A DNA stretch of 64,000 bases from Citrobacter amalonaticus (GTDB taxonomy: Bacteria; Pseudomonadota; Gammaproteobacteria; Enterobacterales; Enterobacteriaceae): positions 1 through 64,000 of the forward strand of contig NZ_AP024586.1 in the NCBI RefSeq assembly GCF_018323885.1, read 5' to 3'. Each line of letters begins with the position of its first letter. The stretch's first letter is position 1. The position numbers and the translations under genes were made by a program. This document shows, piece by piece, positions 1 to 8,423 of this stretch. The notes beneath the pieces are model-generated. The model saw only the letters and a program-made list of their open reading frames with translations, was not told the origin of the DNA and did not search any database.

Positions 1-473
1 CCCGACAGGCAGTCCCCCTGACAGACCTCCTGAGTTTCCAGATGCCAGCACTAACAGCCAGCGGCACCACGTCTCTTGGCGAAGCACTTACCCTCACGGC
101 CAGCTCCATTGCCAAAGAAGTACAGAAAACGACGGCTGACACTAAAGGTGACTGGCGTCCCCTTGTATTCCTGATGACGGATGGAAGTCCGAATGATGAC
201 TGGCGTAAAGGCCTGAATGACTTTAAAGCGGCCAGAACCGGCGTTGTTGTGGCATGTGCAGCCGGGCATGATGCCGATACCAGCGTCCTCAAAGAAATCA
301 CTGAAATCGTGGTTCAGCTCGATACAGCTGACAGTTCGACGATTAAAGCTTTCTTTAAATGGGTCAGTGCGAGCATTTCGGTAGGCAGTCAGAAAGTGGA
401 GTCCAGCAAAAAAGAAGTGATCGGTCTTGAAGACCTGCCACCGCCGCCGCCAGAAGTAAATGTGGTCTTATAA
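1..473 (+). CDS. TerY-like vWA protein, 5' end outside window
   Basis: The frame is open from base 3, so the gene begins before the window and the first ATG at 42 is internal. The visible part is the C-terminal two thirds of a von Willebrand factor A domain: SGTTSLGEAL carries the conserved Thr of the metal site, followed by the VFLMTDGSPND strand. It ends in a proline run (LPPPPPE) that the second vWA protein downstream shares almost exactly, so the two look like duplicates. In TerY-P systems such small cytoplasmic vWA proteins are proposed to bind metal and serve as phosphorylation targets or scaffolds. It is first of six co-directional genes. Confidence 0.85.
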   Translation, partial: RQAVPLTDLLSFQMPALTASGTTSLGEALTLTASSIAKEVQKTTADTKGDWRPLVFLMTDGSPNDDWRKGLNDFKAARTGVVVACAAGHDADTSVLKEITEIVVQLDTADSSTIKAFFKWVSASISVGSQKVESSKKEVIGLEDLPPPPPEVNVVL

Positions 474-495
474 TTTTATTGATTAAGGGGATGTC

Positions 496-1137
496 ATGTC
501 TGTCAGTCTGAGCAAAGGCCAGGGCGTAAGCCTGAAAAAAAATGAATACGATCTCTCGTCCGTTACTATCGGCCTCGGTTGGGATATTAATGAGGAAAAG
601 AAAGGTTTCCTCGGCGGGATCTTTGGTAAAAAAGAAGAAGAATACGACCTTGATGTGATCGCTTTCCTGTGTAATTCAGCCGGAAAGGTGACCGATCTCG
701 GCAATGTGGAAAATGGTAAACCAACGCTTGTGAATGGCGATATCATCTTTTTCAACAGCCTTCGCCATAAGTCAGGCAATATCTGGCTGACGGGCGATAA
801 CCGAACCGGAGCCGGTGACGGTGACGATGAGCAAATTATTGTGCGCCTGAATTCCCTTGACGCTCAGTACGAGAAAATTGTGTTCATCGTTCAGATCTAC
901 AATGGTGAAAAGCTCCAGCAGCACTTTGGTAAAGTTCAGAATGCCTTCATCCGGGCAGTAGATGCCCGTAATATTGAAATGGCACGATTCGATCTTTCTG
1001 GCGGCCCCGCCTTCGCCAGCCAGCGCTCCATGGTCTTTGCCGAGCTGATACGCGAGGCTACAGGCTGGAAACTCAGGGCAATTGGTGAGCCTTCAGAATC
1101 AGATTCGTTTGTCTCGCACCTGAGGAATTACATGTGA
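496..1137 (+). CDS. terX: TerD-fold protein (TerX-like)
   Basis: A 213-residue protein starting MSVSLSKGQGVSL, the typical N-terminus of TerD/CABP-fold proteins. Acidic calcium-binding-type clusters follow (GLGWDIN, YDLDVIAFL, TGAGDGDDEQI). The start at 496 has an AAGGGG ribosome site 5-6 bases upstream. TerD-family proteins bind Ca2+ and take part in tellurite, phage and colicin stress phenotypes. Standing between two vWA genes without terA-E suggests the TerY-P variant rather than the classical tellurite operon. The stop codon overlaps the next start (TGATG). Calling it TerX rather than another TerD paralogue is an inference from context. Confidence 0.8.
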   Translation: MSVSLSKGQGVSLKKNEYDLSSVTIGLGWDINEEKKGFLGGIFGKKEEEYDLDVIAFLCNSAGKVTDLGNVENGKPTLVNGDIIFFNSLRHKSGNIWLTGDNRTGAGDGDDEQIIVRLNSLDAQYEKIVFIVQIYNGEKLQQHFGKVQNAFIRAVDARNIEMARFDLSGGPAFASQRSMVFAELIREATGWKLRAIGEPSESDSFVSHLRNYM

Positions 1138-1775
1138 TGCGCCGCCTGCCTGTTTACCTTGTTATCGACACATCCGGCTCGATGCGTGGTGAGTCAATCC
1201 ATTCCGTTAACGTTGGAATTCAGGCGATGCTTAGCGCTCTTCGCCAGGATCCCTACGCCCTCGAAAGCGTTCATATCTCCATTATCACCTATGACAATGA
1301 GGCGCGTGAGTTCATTCCTCTCACGCCGCTGGAAGACTTCCAGTTTTCTGACATCGTTGTGCCAAGCGCAGGCGGGACGTTCACCGGTGCTGCCCTTGAA
1401 TGTCTGATGCAGTGTGTTGAACGGGATGTGCGTCGCTCAGATGGTGATACCAAAGGAGACTGGCGTCCTCTGGTATTCCTGATGACTGATGGAACCCCTT
1501 CTGATGCCCTGGCGTACGGTGAAGCGGTAAAAGCGATTCGCGGCCGGGGATTCGGATCCATCATTGCCTGCGCCGTTGGTCCTAAAGCAGGCCATGAGCA
1601 CTTAAAACAGCTCACCGATAAGGTTGTGTCTCTGGAGACGCTAGATTCAACCGCGTTTGCAGGTTTCTTTAAATGGGTATCGGCCAGCGTGTCTTCCGGC
1701 AGCACAAGCGCGGGGATCAATAACGGAACTGATACCCTTCCCCCTCCTCCACCAGAAATCCAGCTGGTGCTCTGA
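1137..1775 (+). CDS. terY: TerY-like vWA protein 2
   Basis: A 212-residue vWA protein with an intact MIDAS metal site: DTSGSMRGES near the N-terminus, GGTFTGAAL at about residue 84 and MTDGTP at about 118. I prefer the ATG at 1137, overlapping the stop of the TerD-fold gene by one base, to the GTG at 1134, because MRRLPVYLVID matches the start of the third vWA protein. The C-terminus has the same LPPPPPE tail as the first vWA protein. Coupled translation with terX is likely. Probable role: a cytosolic metal-dependent partner in the Ter phosphorylation system. Confidence 0.85.
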   Translation: MRRLPVYLVIDTSGSMRGESIHSVNVGIQAMLSALRQDPYALESVHISIITYDNEAREFIPLTPLEDFQFSDIVVPSAGGTFTGAALECLMQCVERDVRRSDGDTKGDWRPLVFLMTDGTPSDALAYGEAVKAIRGRGFGSIIACAVGPKAGHEHLKQLTDKVVSLETLDSTAFAGFFKWVSASVSSGSTSAGINNGTDTLPPPPPEIQLVL

Positions 1776-1778
1776 CAG

Positions 1779-1815
1779 ACAGAAAGGTGCTGCTTTCCGG
1801 GCAGCACCTTTCTGT
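1779..1815. terminator. Perfect 15-bp hairpin inside the Ter operon
   Basis: Two 15-base arms (1779-1793 and 1801-1815, starting ACAGAAAGGTGC) pair perfectly around a 7-base loop, four bases after the stop of the second vWA gene. No T-run follows, so it looks more like an mRNA processing or attenuation hairpin than a strong intrinsic terminator. The next gene starts 46 bases further on. Confidence 0.6.
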
Positions 1816-1860
1816 ACAGCAACGTTTTCTGCTGGCCGTACCAGCCGTACGAGGAAAATT

Positions 1861-2901
1861 ATGAGACGCCTTCCCGTGTTTTTTGTCCTGGACTGTTCAG
1901 AGTCCATGATTGGTGAAAACCTGAAAAAAATGACTGATGGTCTGCAAATGATCGTCGGAGATTTAAGAAAGGATCCACACGCACTTGAAACAGCCTGGGT
2001 TTCGGTAATCGCATTTGCCGGTGTAGCCCGTACGATTGTACCTCTTCACGAAATTGCCTCGTTCTACCCTCCCCGCCTTCCCGTTGGCGGCGGTACGAGC
2101 CTTGGGGCCGCATTGCGTGAGCTGACCGTACAAATTGATACCCAGGTCAGAAAAACCACTCATGAGGCTAAAGGCGACTGGAAACCCGTCGTGTACCTCC
2201 TTACCGACGGACGTCCGACTGACGACACAACCGCAGAAGTGAAGCGCTGGAAGGATCACTACGCGAGTAAAGTGAATCTCATTGCCGTTGGCCTGGGGCC
2301 GTCAGCGGACCTGAATATCCTGCGGCAACTGACAGAGAATGTCATGCTGTTCACCGAGTCTCAGGAAGGGGACTTTACCCGCTTCATCAAATGGATCACG
2401 GCCTCGGTTACGGCGCACAGCCGCAGCGTCGGGGACGACAAACAACCTGAGCTCAGCCAGACTGAATACATAGTCCGGCTGGCCAAGGACGAGCCAGTAA
2501 AAGCGTACGACGAAAACTGCGTTACGCTTACCGGCCGTTGCAGCAAGACCCGTCGTCCGTATCTGATGAAGTATGAGCGGCCACCAGCAAGGGTTTCCGG
2601 GCTCGATTTCAGCCTGAACCTGAACAGCTTTAATATTGCCGGATGCTATCCCATCGATGAGGACTATTTTGCATGGTCAGATGCCACCGCTACCGGTTTG
2701 CAGGTAAACACCAGCGAACTGCATGGCGTACCGGGTTGCCCTCACTGCGGTAATGCCAGTGCGTTTGCCCTGTGCTCATGCGGAAAATTGCTGTGCATTG
2801 ACGGCCCGGATGACGTTATCTGCCCGTGGTGTGAAACAGGCCTGTCATTCAGCAATGATGGCGGAAACACTAACTTCGACGTAAACAGAGGAAGAGGTTG
2901 A
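1861..2901 (+). CDS. terY: TerY-like vWA protein 3 with C-terminal zinc ribbon
   Basis: A 346-residue protein. I chose ATG 1861 because MRRLPVFFVLDCSESM matches the second vWA protein; the frame is also open upstream, but through the hairpin. The vWA domain has a diverged MIDAS start (DCSESMIGEN), GGGTSLGAAL and LTDGRPTDD. The last ~60 residues add cysteine pairs (CPHCGN, CSCGK, CPWCETG), typical of a zinc ribbon. This longer vWA-plus-ribbon form is the version found next to the phosphatase and kinase of TerY-P triads. Its stop overlaps the next start (TGATG), so vWA and phosphatase are probably made in fixed ratio. Confidence 0.85.
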   Translation: MRRLPVFFVLDCSESMIGENLKKMTDGLQMIVGDLRKDPHALETAWVSVIAFAGVARTIVPLHEIASFYPPRLPVGGGTSLGAALRELTVQIDTQVRKTTHEAKGDWKPVVYLLTDGRPTDDTTAEVKRWKDHYASKVNLIAVGLGPSADLNILRQLTENVMLFTESQEGDFTRFIKWITASVTAHSRSVGDDKQPELSQTEYIVRLAKDEPVKAYDENCVTLTGRCSKTRRPYLMKYERPPARVSGLDFSLNLNSFNIAGCYPIDEDYFAWSDATATGLQVNTSELHGVPGCPHCGNASAFALCSCGKLLCIDGPDDVICPWCETGLSFSNDGGNTNFDVNRGRG

Positions 2902-4538
2902 TGTCGCAAGATGCTTCACTTAAAGAGAAGATTATCCGCTTAGTTCTGTCTGAGCTGGGCCACCCTGTAGAAGGTGAGCGGCTTTTTCTTCTATCGCAGG
3001 ACCCATCCCTTACCGAAGAGATTATGCGGCTTAAAAAGCGGATTGAGAGCCTTGCACAGGGTTTATCTGCGCGGGTTAGCGAAGATGATAACGACGCAGA
3101 GATTGCCGCCTCGTCAGCTTCCAGTCTTTCCGATCAGCAACAAACGGTCGTAAGTGTTGGTGATAACCCGGGCATTGACGCTACCGATACACCAGAACTG
3201 CAACCCCTGCCAGAAAATGAGCCTCATCCTCCGTTCTGGAAGCTGATGCCTTATTACGAATTTGATAAACCAGCACAGAGAGAAGACGAAAACCTGTCTT
3301 CCCTGGTTTTAAAACCCGGGCAGATACCGACAGGCCAACAGCGGGCCAGCTTAGCAGTGCCACCTGCCGTTCCCCCGAGAGCTAAAATAACGATCCCCAA
3401 CGCCCGCGCAGGCGAACGTTTCTCTTCGCCGGTTGCTATCGTTCTGGGTGAGGGCCAGCAGGCTACTGTCAGGGACGTTGTCTTTCCCCGGAACATTGGC
3501 CTGTCCTTTGACAAAGAACAGGAGTTGCTGACAGGTACGCCCACCGAAAGCGGCGATATAGAGCTTTCAGTAATCTGGTCATGCGCGTCGCACGACGAAT
3601 GTGAAACAAAACAGCTATTTATAATCAATCCCGATCCGAGAAGCCTGTGGAAGGTGGTAGAGCCACCAGCAGACGCTCCCTACCCTAAGTCCCATCTGGA
3701 CGCTGCTGGCCTGGTCAGGGGTGATATACGTATTGCTGCCGCCAGTCGCCGGGGACGCTCTCATGAGCATGCCGGGAGCTTCAGAGATGACGACTTCTAC
3801 ATCAACCACTGCCAGGAAACAGGATGGTCTGTCATGCTGGTCGCAGACGGAGCCGGTAGTGCGGTAAATTCCCGGGAAGGCTCCCGGATTGCAGTCAAAA
3901 CGGCTGGCGATTACCTTTTAAATCAGCTCAGTGGTGTGAAAGGCGTCCATTTAAAGCAGCACATCACGGCGTGGGAAGGGAGCGATCAGCAGGCAACAAT
4001 AAACGCCATGCTTCATCATTTCAAACAGGCAGCTACGCTCGCGGTCAACAGTATCCAGAACGAAGCCATTTGTGCAGAACAACCTGTGAAATCCTATTCA
4101 ACAACCCTTCTGGCAACTGTAGCGCTACGAACTAATAACGAGCTGTTTGCGGCTGCATTCTGGCTTGGTGATGGTGCGATAGGTGCATACAGCCCTTCCG
4201 GTAAAGTCAGGATACTGGGAAATCCCGATAGCGGAGAATACGCAGGACAAACCCGTTTCCTTGACCAGAGCATTATCGCAGACCCCTCGTTTAGCGGCCG
4301 CATCAGCGTGGGTAAATGGAATGATGTATCTCACTTGATCCTCATGACAGACGGCGTATCAGACCCTCTGTTTGAGACGGATAACGGGCTTCGCAGTGAC
4401 GAAAAATGGACCCGTCTCGTTGATGAGCTCAACCCTGTCCTTACAGACGCCAGTATTGCGCCTGAGAGGTTAGGCGACTGGCTTAACTTTTTCTCCACAG
4501 GGAACCATGATGACCGCACTATTGCGGTGTTGTGGTAA
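2901..4538 (+). CDS. PP2C-like protein phosphatase of the TerY-P triad
   Basis: A 545-residue protein. The N-terminal ~100 residues are acidic and Ser/Gln-rich, with no recognised fold. A middle part (about 150-245) looks like an Ig-like bacterial domain (LTGTPTESGDIELSV). The C-terminal half is PP2C-like, with VADGAGSAVNSREGS at about 314, WLGDGAIG at about 420, LMTDGVSDP at about 483 and DDRTIAVLW at the end; these aspartates would bind the two catalytic metals. It should remove phosphate from Ser/Thr added by the kinase encoded just downstream. ATG 2901 overlaps the previous stop; an in-frame TTG at 2898 is less likely. Confidence 0.85.
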   Translation: MSQDASLKEKIIRLVLSELGHPVEGERLFLLSQDPSLTEEIMRLKKRIESLAQGLSARVSEDDNDAEIAASSASSLSDQQQTVVSVGDNPGIDATDTPELQPLPENEPHPPFWKLMPYYEFDKPAQREDENLSSLVLKPGQIPTGQQRASLAVPPAVPPRAKITIPNARAGERFSSPVAIVLGEGQQATVRDVVFPRNIGLSFDKEQELLTGTPTESGDIELSVIWSCASHDECETKQLFIINPDPRSLWKVVEPPADAPYPKSHLDAAGLVRGDIRIAAASRRGRSHEHAGSFRDDDFYINHCQETGWSVMLVADGAGSAVNSREGSRIAVKTAGDYLLNQLSGVKGVHLKQHITAWEGSDQQATINAMLHHFKQAATLAVNSIQNEAICAEQPVKSYSTTLLATVALRTNNELFAAAFWLGDGAIGAYSPSGKVRILGNPDSGEYAGQTRFLDQSIIADPSFSGRISVGKWNDVSHLILMTDGVSDPLFETDNGLRSDEKWTRLVDELNPVLTDASIAPERLGDWLNFFSTGNHDDRTIAVLW

Positions 4539-4562
4539 GGGATACGCTTTTCGGTGATCAAT

Positions 4563-6062
4563 ATGGCAAATATCGTTACGTGCAAAACAAAGGACGGCGA
4601 AACAGTCCAGTATGTTGACGAGGTAATTGGTTCGGGCTCGATGAAGGATGTTTACTTCTCGCCTGATAAATCATACGTCGTCGCTTTTTATCATAAACCG
4701 CAGAACGAGCAGGCCCGGGATCGGATTGATATGATCACCGGACGCTACAGGCAAAACATTTTTGGCCAGTCCGGAGGTGAATACTGGAAGGACCTGTTTT
4801 GCTGGCCGACCCATGTTGTTGAGCATGGGGATAAAATCGGCATCGTGGTTCCAACCTACAAAAGCTACTTTTTCTTTAAATACGGCTCTAAAAACGATGA
4901 TTTCCTTGGCATAAAAGGTCGTGAAAAGGAAGGCAAATGGTTTGCCAGCGCCAGCAACCAGAATAAATTTCTCGATCCACGTGAACGAGGCAATACGCTT
5001 ACCTATCTCAAGGTCTGTCTGCTGCTAACAAGAGCCGTCAGAAGGATGCATGCGGCAGGTCTCTGTCACAGCGATCTAAGCTATAAAAACGTGCTTATCG
5101 ATCCAGAAATGGGACATGCCTGCATCATTGACGTAGACGGCCTGGTTGTCCCTGGAAAGTATCCTCCCGACGTCGTGGGCACCCCGGATTTTATCGCTCC
5201 GGAAGTGGTGAAAACCAGCCATCTTTCCAAAGAGGATCCGAACCGCGTATTGCCAAGCATTACTACTGACCGTCATGCGCTGTCGGTGCTTATCTACATG
5301 TATCTGTTCTTCCGTCATCCGCTACGTGGCGGAAAAATACATGACATGTCGGATGAAGTACGTGATGAGACCTTATCTATGGGTGAGAAGGCACTCTTCA
5401 TTGAACATCCGACAGACAAAAGCAATGCAGTCAAAGTCAGTCAGCTATCCTCCTTTTCACTGCCCTGGGCTGACCCGGAGAAAATTCCTTACACCATCAT
5501 GGGCCCTTACCTGACGCCTTTGTTTGAACGCGCCTTTATTGATGGCTTACACGATGCCACTAAACGCCCGACCGCTGATGAGTGGGAAAGTGCCCTGGTT
5601 AAAACAGTCGATCTGATACAGCCCTGCCAGAACAAGGCGTGTGAACAGAAATGGTACGTTTTCTCAGGTAAGACAAAGCCGGTTTGCCCCTACTGCGGTA
5701 CGCCATACAAGGGTAAATTACCGGTTCTAAATTTATATTCATCCCGAAAGGAAGGCAGTTATCGTCCTGACGATCACCGGTTGATGGTGTGGAGCGGGCA
5801 GTCAATCTATGCGTGGCATGTGAATCGCCTCATTGCGCCAAATGAGCGCACAACCGATGCACAAAGGAAACGAGTTGGGTATTTTGTTTTCCATAACGAT
5901 CAGTGGTGGTTAGTAAATGAAGGCATAAATGGGCTTATGTCATTACCGGATAAACGACAGATTGCCATTGGTGAAAAAATTGAACTGACGAATAACGCTC
6001 AGTTTGTTCTGTCAAAGGAGGAAGGCGGCAGGCTAGTCGTCGTTCAGTTAGTAGAAAACTAA
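4563..6062 (+). CDS. Protein-kinase-like protein with zinc ribbon
   Basis: A 499-residue protein. The kinase fold shows a Gly-rich loop (GSGSMKDVY), a catalytic loop HSDLSYKNVLID in place of HRDxxxxN, and IDVDG instead of DFG, followed by an APEVV-type activation segment end. After residue ~355 comes a cysteine-pair ribbon (CQNKACEQ, CPYCGTPY) and a ~100-residue tail with FHA-like character (DDHRLMVWSG, NAQFVL). The phosphatase and zinc-ribbon vWA gene lie directly upstream, the TerY-P triad arrangement. I take ATG 4563; a GTG at 4554 is also in frame. Substrates are unknown; TerY proteins are the natural guess. Confidence 0.82.
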   Translation: MANIVTCKTKDGETVQYVDEVIGSGSMKDVYFSPDKSYVVAFYHKPQNEQARDRIDMITGRYRQNIFGQSGGEYWKDLFCWPTHVVEHGDKIGIVVPTYKSYFFFKYGSKNDDFLGIKGREKEGKWFASASNQNKFLDPRERGNTLTYLKVCLLLTRAVRRMHAAGLCHSDLSYKNVLIDPEMGHACIIDVDGLVVPGKYPPDVVGTPDFIAPEVVKTSHLSKEDPNRVLPSITTDRHALSVLIYMYLFFRHPLRGGKIHDMSDEVRDETLSMGEKALFIEHPTDKSNAVKVSQLSSFSLPWADPEKIPYTIMGPYLTPLFERAFIDGLHDATKRPTADEWESALVKTVDLIQPCQNKACEQKWYVFSGKTKPVCPYCGTPYKGKLPVLNLYSSRKEGSYRPDDHRLMVWSGQSIYAWHVNRLIAPNERTTDAQRKRVGYFVFHNDQWWLVNEGINGLMSLPDKRQIAIGEKIELTNNAQFVLSKEEGGRLVVVQLVEN

Positions 6063-7177
6063 CGGAGGCCCATAGCGACTGAAACCTTCTGGCAGCATAC
6101 TGAACCTGTTTAATAAATCACTATATTAAGCTGTGTCAAATTTAAGCTGCCAGAAAAACTGACTGTCTGTGCCGATATGCGGTACACCGCCTGCGGCAAG
6201 GGTTTAATGGTCAAAGCCCAAGATATTTATAAAAGTGAATAGTTTTAAGGCTCTCCCCTGCCGCTCTCCTTTACTGTGTTATGGTTTTTAACATCTGATT
6301 AATGACTTGCGTTCGGCTAGTCGCAGTTTTGGCCCCCGATAAATATTACCAGTCCCTCACTGATCTGAAGCGCCCCAGGTCAATCTGATCATCGGCAAGA
6401 ATGGAAAGATTAATTACCGTGGCGTCTACTGGAAAGAGGGCCTGGGTCAGCGGCTCTAGACTCTGCTCGTTATAGGACAACCCACACAGTGAAGGACTGA
6501 AAGATAGGCCTCTCTGATTTTGTCCGCGTCTGGTTGTCCATCATGTTAAAGTAATCCAGACCGTCACTGGTGAAGCGTTCCTCAACGATACTTTCCAGTA
6601 CAGTTCTCATTTGAGATCGTATTGAAAAGTGGCAGCACGGCCGCGTAAAAGTTTCGCAAGAAAACCCACCTCAATCTTCATATGCCAGCCGCCATTCTAA
6701 GGCTTCTACAGCAGGAACAGTTTCGCCTGATGCCATGACAAGGGATGGCCATCTTTCATTTGGGTCAAACCCATAGCGGAATTCCTCTTCTGCGATTTGT
6801 GAAATTGGCAGGCCGCAATATTGGATGTTAATCAGGGTCGCTAGGCTTTTAAGTTCTTCTTAAATCGAATTACGCATATGGTTTAAGTACTTTGCATGCC
6901 ATCATCCCAATATATGAATGAGGCAGGTCAACACCCTCATGAACCTTACCATCCTGGACAGACCTGACCTACCCTCATGCAACACTGTCACCCTGACTGG
7001 CGCCCGCGTGATTCGAGGAGATAACGAGAAAACTAAGAGATACCGTTTTGAGGACCGGCGGTAAAGTCAAAATCAGGCGAAGCCTGATAGCACCCATAGG
7101 CCTCGCAGGGACTACTGGGATGATGGCATGCAACTTACTGGACATACCCCGGGTACTTTGCTGGTTTACCCCCGGGT
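6063..7177. other. Gene-poor, decayed stretch after the Ter operon
   Basis: There is no convincing intact gene over about 1.1 kb. The minus strand carries a ladder of fragments: a nonsense-broken frame at 6671-6877, a 24-codon frame at 6607-6681 (starts MKIEVGFLAK), and a 46-codon frame at 6470-6610 (starts MRTVLESIVEERF), each start overlapping the previous stop. This looks like the wreck of one or two operonic genes. The plus strand from about 7050 shows a hydrophobic, signal-peptide-like stretch that is out of frame with the DsbA-like gene that follows. Confidence 0.5.
6671..6877 (-). pseudogene. Small hypothetical gene broken by an early stop
   Basis: From ATG at 6877 the frame reads MRNSI, meets TAA, then continues open for 63 codons (EELKSLATLINIQYCG... 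ending in RLAYED) to a stop at 6671. The fragment is compositionally protein-like and acidic. Downstream on the same strand two more small frames start in ATGA-style overlaps. I do not recognise the family. Either the gene starts at a non-ATG codon after the TAA, or it is a remnant. Confidence 0.4.
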
Positions 7178-7837
7178 TTGCATCGAATACCGCACCCGGA
7201 AGTGCTGGTTGCCGTCAGCCAGAAACTGCAGGAGCAGCAGGAAGCACGGCAGCAGCTGCAGTTTGCTGTCAGGGTCATGGATAACCAGGCAGCACTACTG
7301 AACGACGCGGATACGCCGGCCTTCGGGCCGGAGAATGCAAAGGTTGCCGTCATCGAGTTCTTTGATTACCAGTGCATTCATTGCAGCTCGGTGGCACCAG
7401 AGCTGGAAAAAGTCATGAAGACCCACACGGACGTGCGCTACGTCTTTAAGGAGTGGCCAATTTTTGCCGATCGCTGGGAAAACTCGCAGACGGCCGCCGG
7501 ACGCGGCCTTTCGGTCTGGAAACAGAAGGGAGCGGAGGCGTATGTCACGTACCACAACGCGATTTATGCTACCGGCAATAATGAAGGCGAGCTGACAAAA
7601 GAGAACATCGATCGGGCCGCTGCGAAAACCGGCTGGCACGATGCCGGCAAAGAGAATTTTACCCCGACGCTTGAGAAAAATGACGCACTGGCCAGAACGC
7701 TGGGACTGACCGGCACACCAGGCATCGTTGTCATGCCTGTAACGGGCGCCACGCCAAAAAACATCACGGTGTTACCGGGTGCATTACCCGCAGAGCGGCT
7801 GGAAGCCGCCATTAAGAAAGCCTCAGCATCGAAATAA
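7178..7837 (+). CDS. DsbA-family thioredoxin-fold protein lacking its signal peptide
   Basis: A thiol oxidoreductase of the DsbA/Com1 type: after the helix HPEVLVAVSQKLQEQQ comes the thioredoxin fold with active site FDYQCIHC (CxxC) and the cis-Pro loop GLTGTPGIV. It belongs to the periplasmic family that makes or isomerises disulfides. Family members begin with a signal peptide, but here the frame upstream of HPEV meets a TGA at 7121, and the only possible starts are TTG 7178 or internal GTG/ATG codons. The N-terminus seems replaced by foreign sequence, so the product, if made, would stay in the cytoplasm. It is probably a 5'-truncated relic. Confidence 0.7.
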   Translation: MHRIPHPEVLVAVSQKLQEQQEARQQLQFAVRVMDNQAALLNDADTPAFGPENAKVAVIEFFDYQCIHCSSVAPELEKVMKTHTDVRYVFKEWPIFADRWENSQTAAGRGLSVWKQKGAEAYVTYHNAIYATGNNEGELTKENIDRAAAKTGWHDAGKENFTPTLEKNDALARTLGLTGTPGIVVMPVTGATPKNITVLPGALPAERLEAAIKKASASK

Positions 7838-8275
7838 GTCAATGACCTCAGCAGTTTCCCGCCAGAAACTGCCTTTCAGGTTCCGTGCGTAACTGCCCTC
7901 TTCCCGTTCCGTTCTCCTGCGCTTCCTCGATCAGACCTGCCGGCCTGATACTGTGGCGAGCGCTGCCATTTGAAAGACACTGATGGCAACCACCAGGCGA
8001 ACAATGGGACTAATCTGGTCTAACATCTGGAAAAATGGCTGCCGAGAAGGTAGTATTCGGTTCGTCAGCGATCGTCTTGTGGTGGGACAGATTGTTGATT
8101 CAGATTACTTTTGCGACCTAACTCAAACTAAAGGTTTGACTGCTTTGTGGTGAGGCAGGCGGGTGGTAATAGATGGTTTACGGAAGAAATGCGGACTTCC
8201 GGAAACAAACAAGGATTGGGCGTGTCCAGTAAAACGCTCAGGAGCAGGCAACGGTGATTTTCCGGAGTCTGAATG
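7838..8275. other. Intergenic stretch before the IncFII copy-control region
   Basis: A hairpin with arms GCAGTTTC (7851-7858) and GAAACTGC (7865-7872), followed by CTTTC, may end the DsbA-like transcript. Nothing else resembling a gene is seen up to the antisense RNA; in particular no CopB-like repressor reading frame is present upstream of the replicon. Confidence 0.45.
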
Positions 8276-8353
8276 CACAAACCCCCCGAAATCTGCATGA
8301 AACTTGGCGGAATCTTCAGATATCAGGGGGTCCAAAAGCAGGCGCGATGCCTG
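8275..8353 (-). ncRNA. CopA/RNAI-type antisense RNA of the IncFII replicon
   Basis: A hairpin spans 8281-8331: arms ACCCCC and GGGGGT at the base, an inner stem ATCTG/CAGAT, and a loop carrying TTGGCG (8304-8309) on the repA-mRNA strand, the loop motif known from IncI/IncB/IncL-type copy-control targets. On the minus strand the same hairpin is followed by TTTG and can act as terminator. The antisense promoter lies just upstream. By family knowledge the RNA pairs with the leader of repA mRNA, blocks leader-peptide translation and sets copy number. Ends are estimated. Confidence 0.7.
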
Positions 8354-8359
8354 TGAAGG

Positions 8360-8387
8360 ATTATAACGCATGCACCATAGAAAACAA
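8360..8387 (-). promoter_or_regulatory. Promoter for the antisense copy-control RNA
   Basis: On the minus strand there is a -35 TTGTTT (8387-8382), a 16-base spacer and a perfect -10 TATAAT (8365-8360). Transcription would start near 8353 and run through the loop hairpin, opposite to repA. Confidence 0.7.
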
Positions 8388-8423
8388 CACCCGGCCGCCA
8401 TAAGAACAGGCCGCCGTGAATGA
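8370..8423 (+). CDS. Leader peptide coupled to repA
   Basis: A 17-codon frame (MHHRKQHPAAIRTGRRE) starts at ATG 8370 with AAGGA nine bases upstream. It stops at 8421-8423, eight bases inside the repA start at GTG 8416. This is the arrangement of the RepA leader peptides (Tap/RepY-like) of IncFII and IncI relatives, where leader translation opens the mRNA so repA can be read, and antisense RNA blocks the leader. An alternative 18-codon frame from ATG 8347 ends earlier at 8403 and lacks the overlap. Confidence 0.6.
   Translation: MHHRKQHPAAIRTGRRE

Noticed and set aside
1289..1822. Long minus-strand frame opposite the second vWA gene
   Set aside because: It is a shadow of terY; no ribosome site and low-complexity translation.
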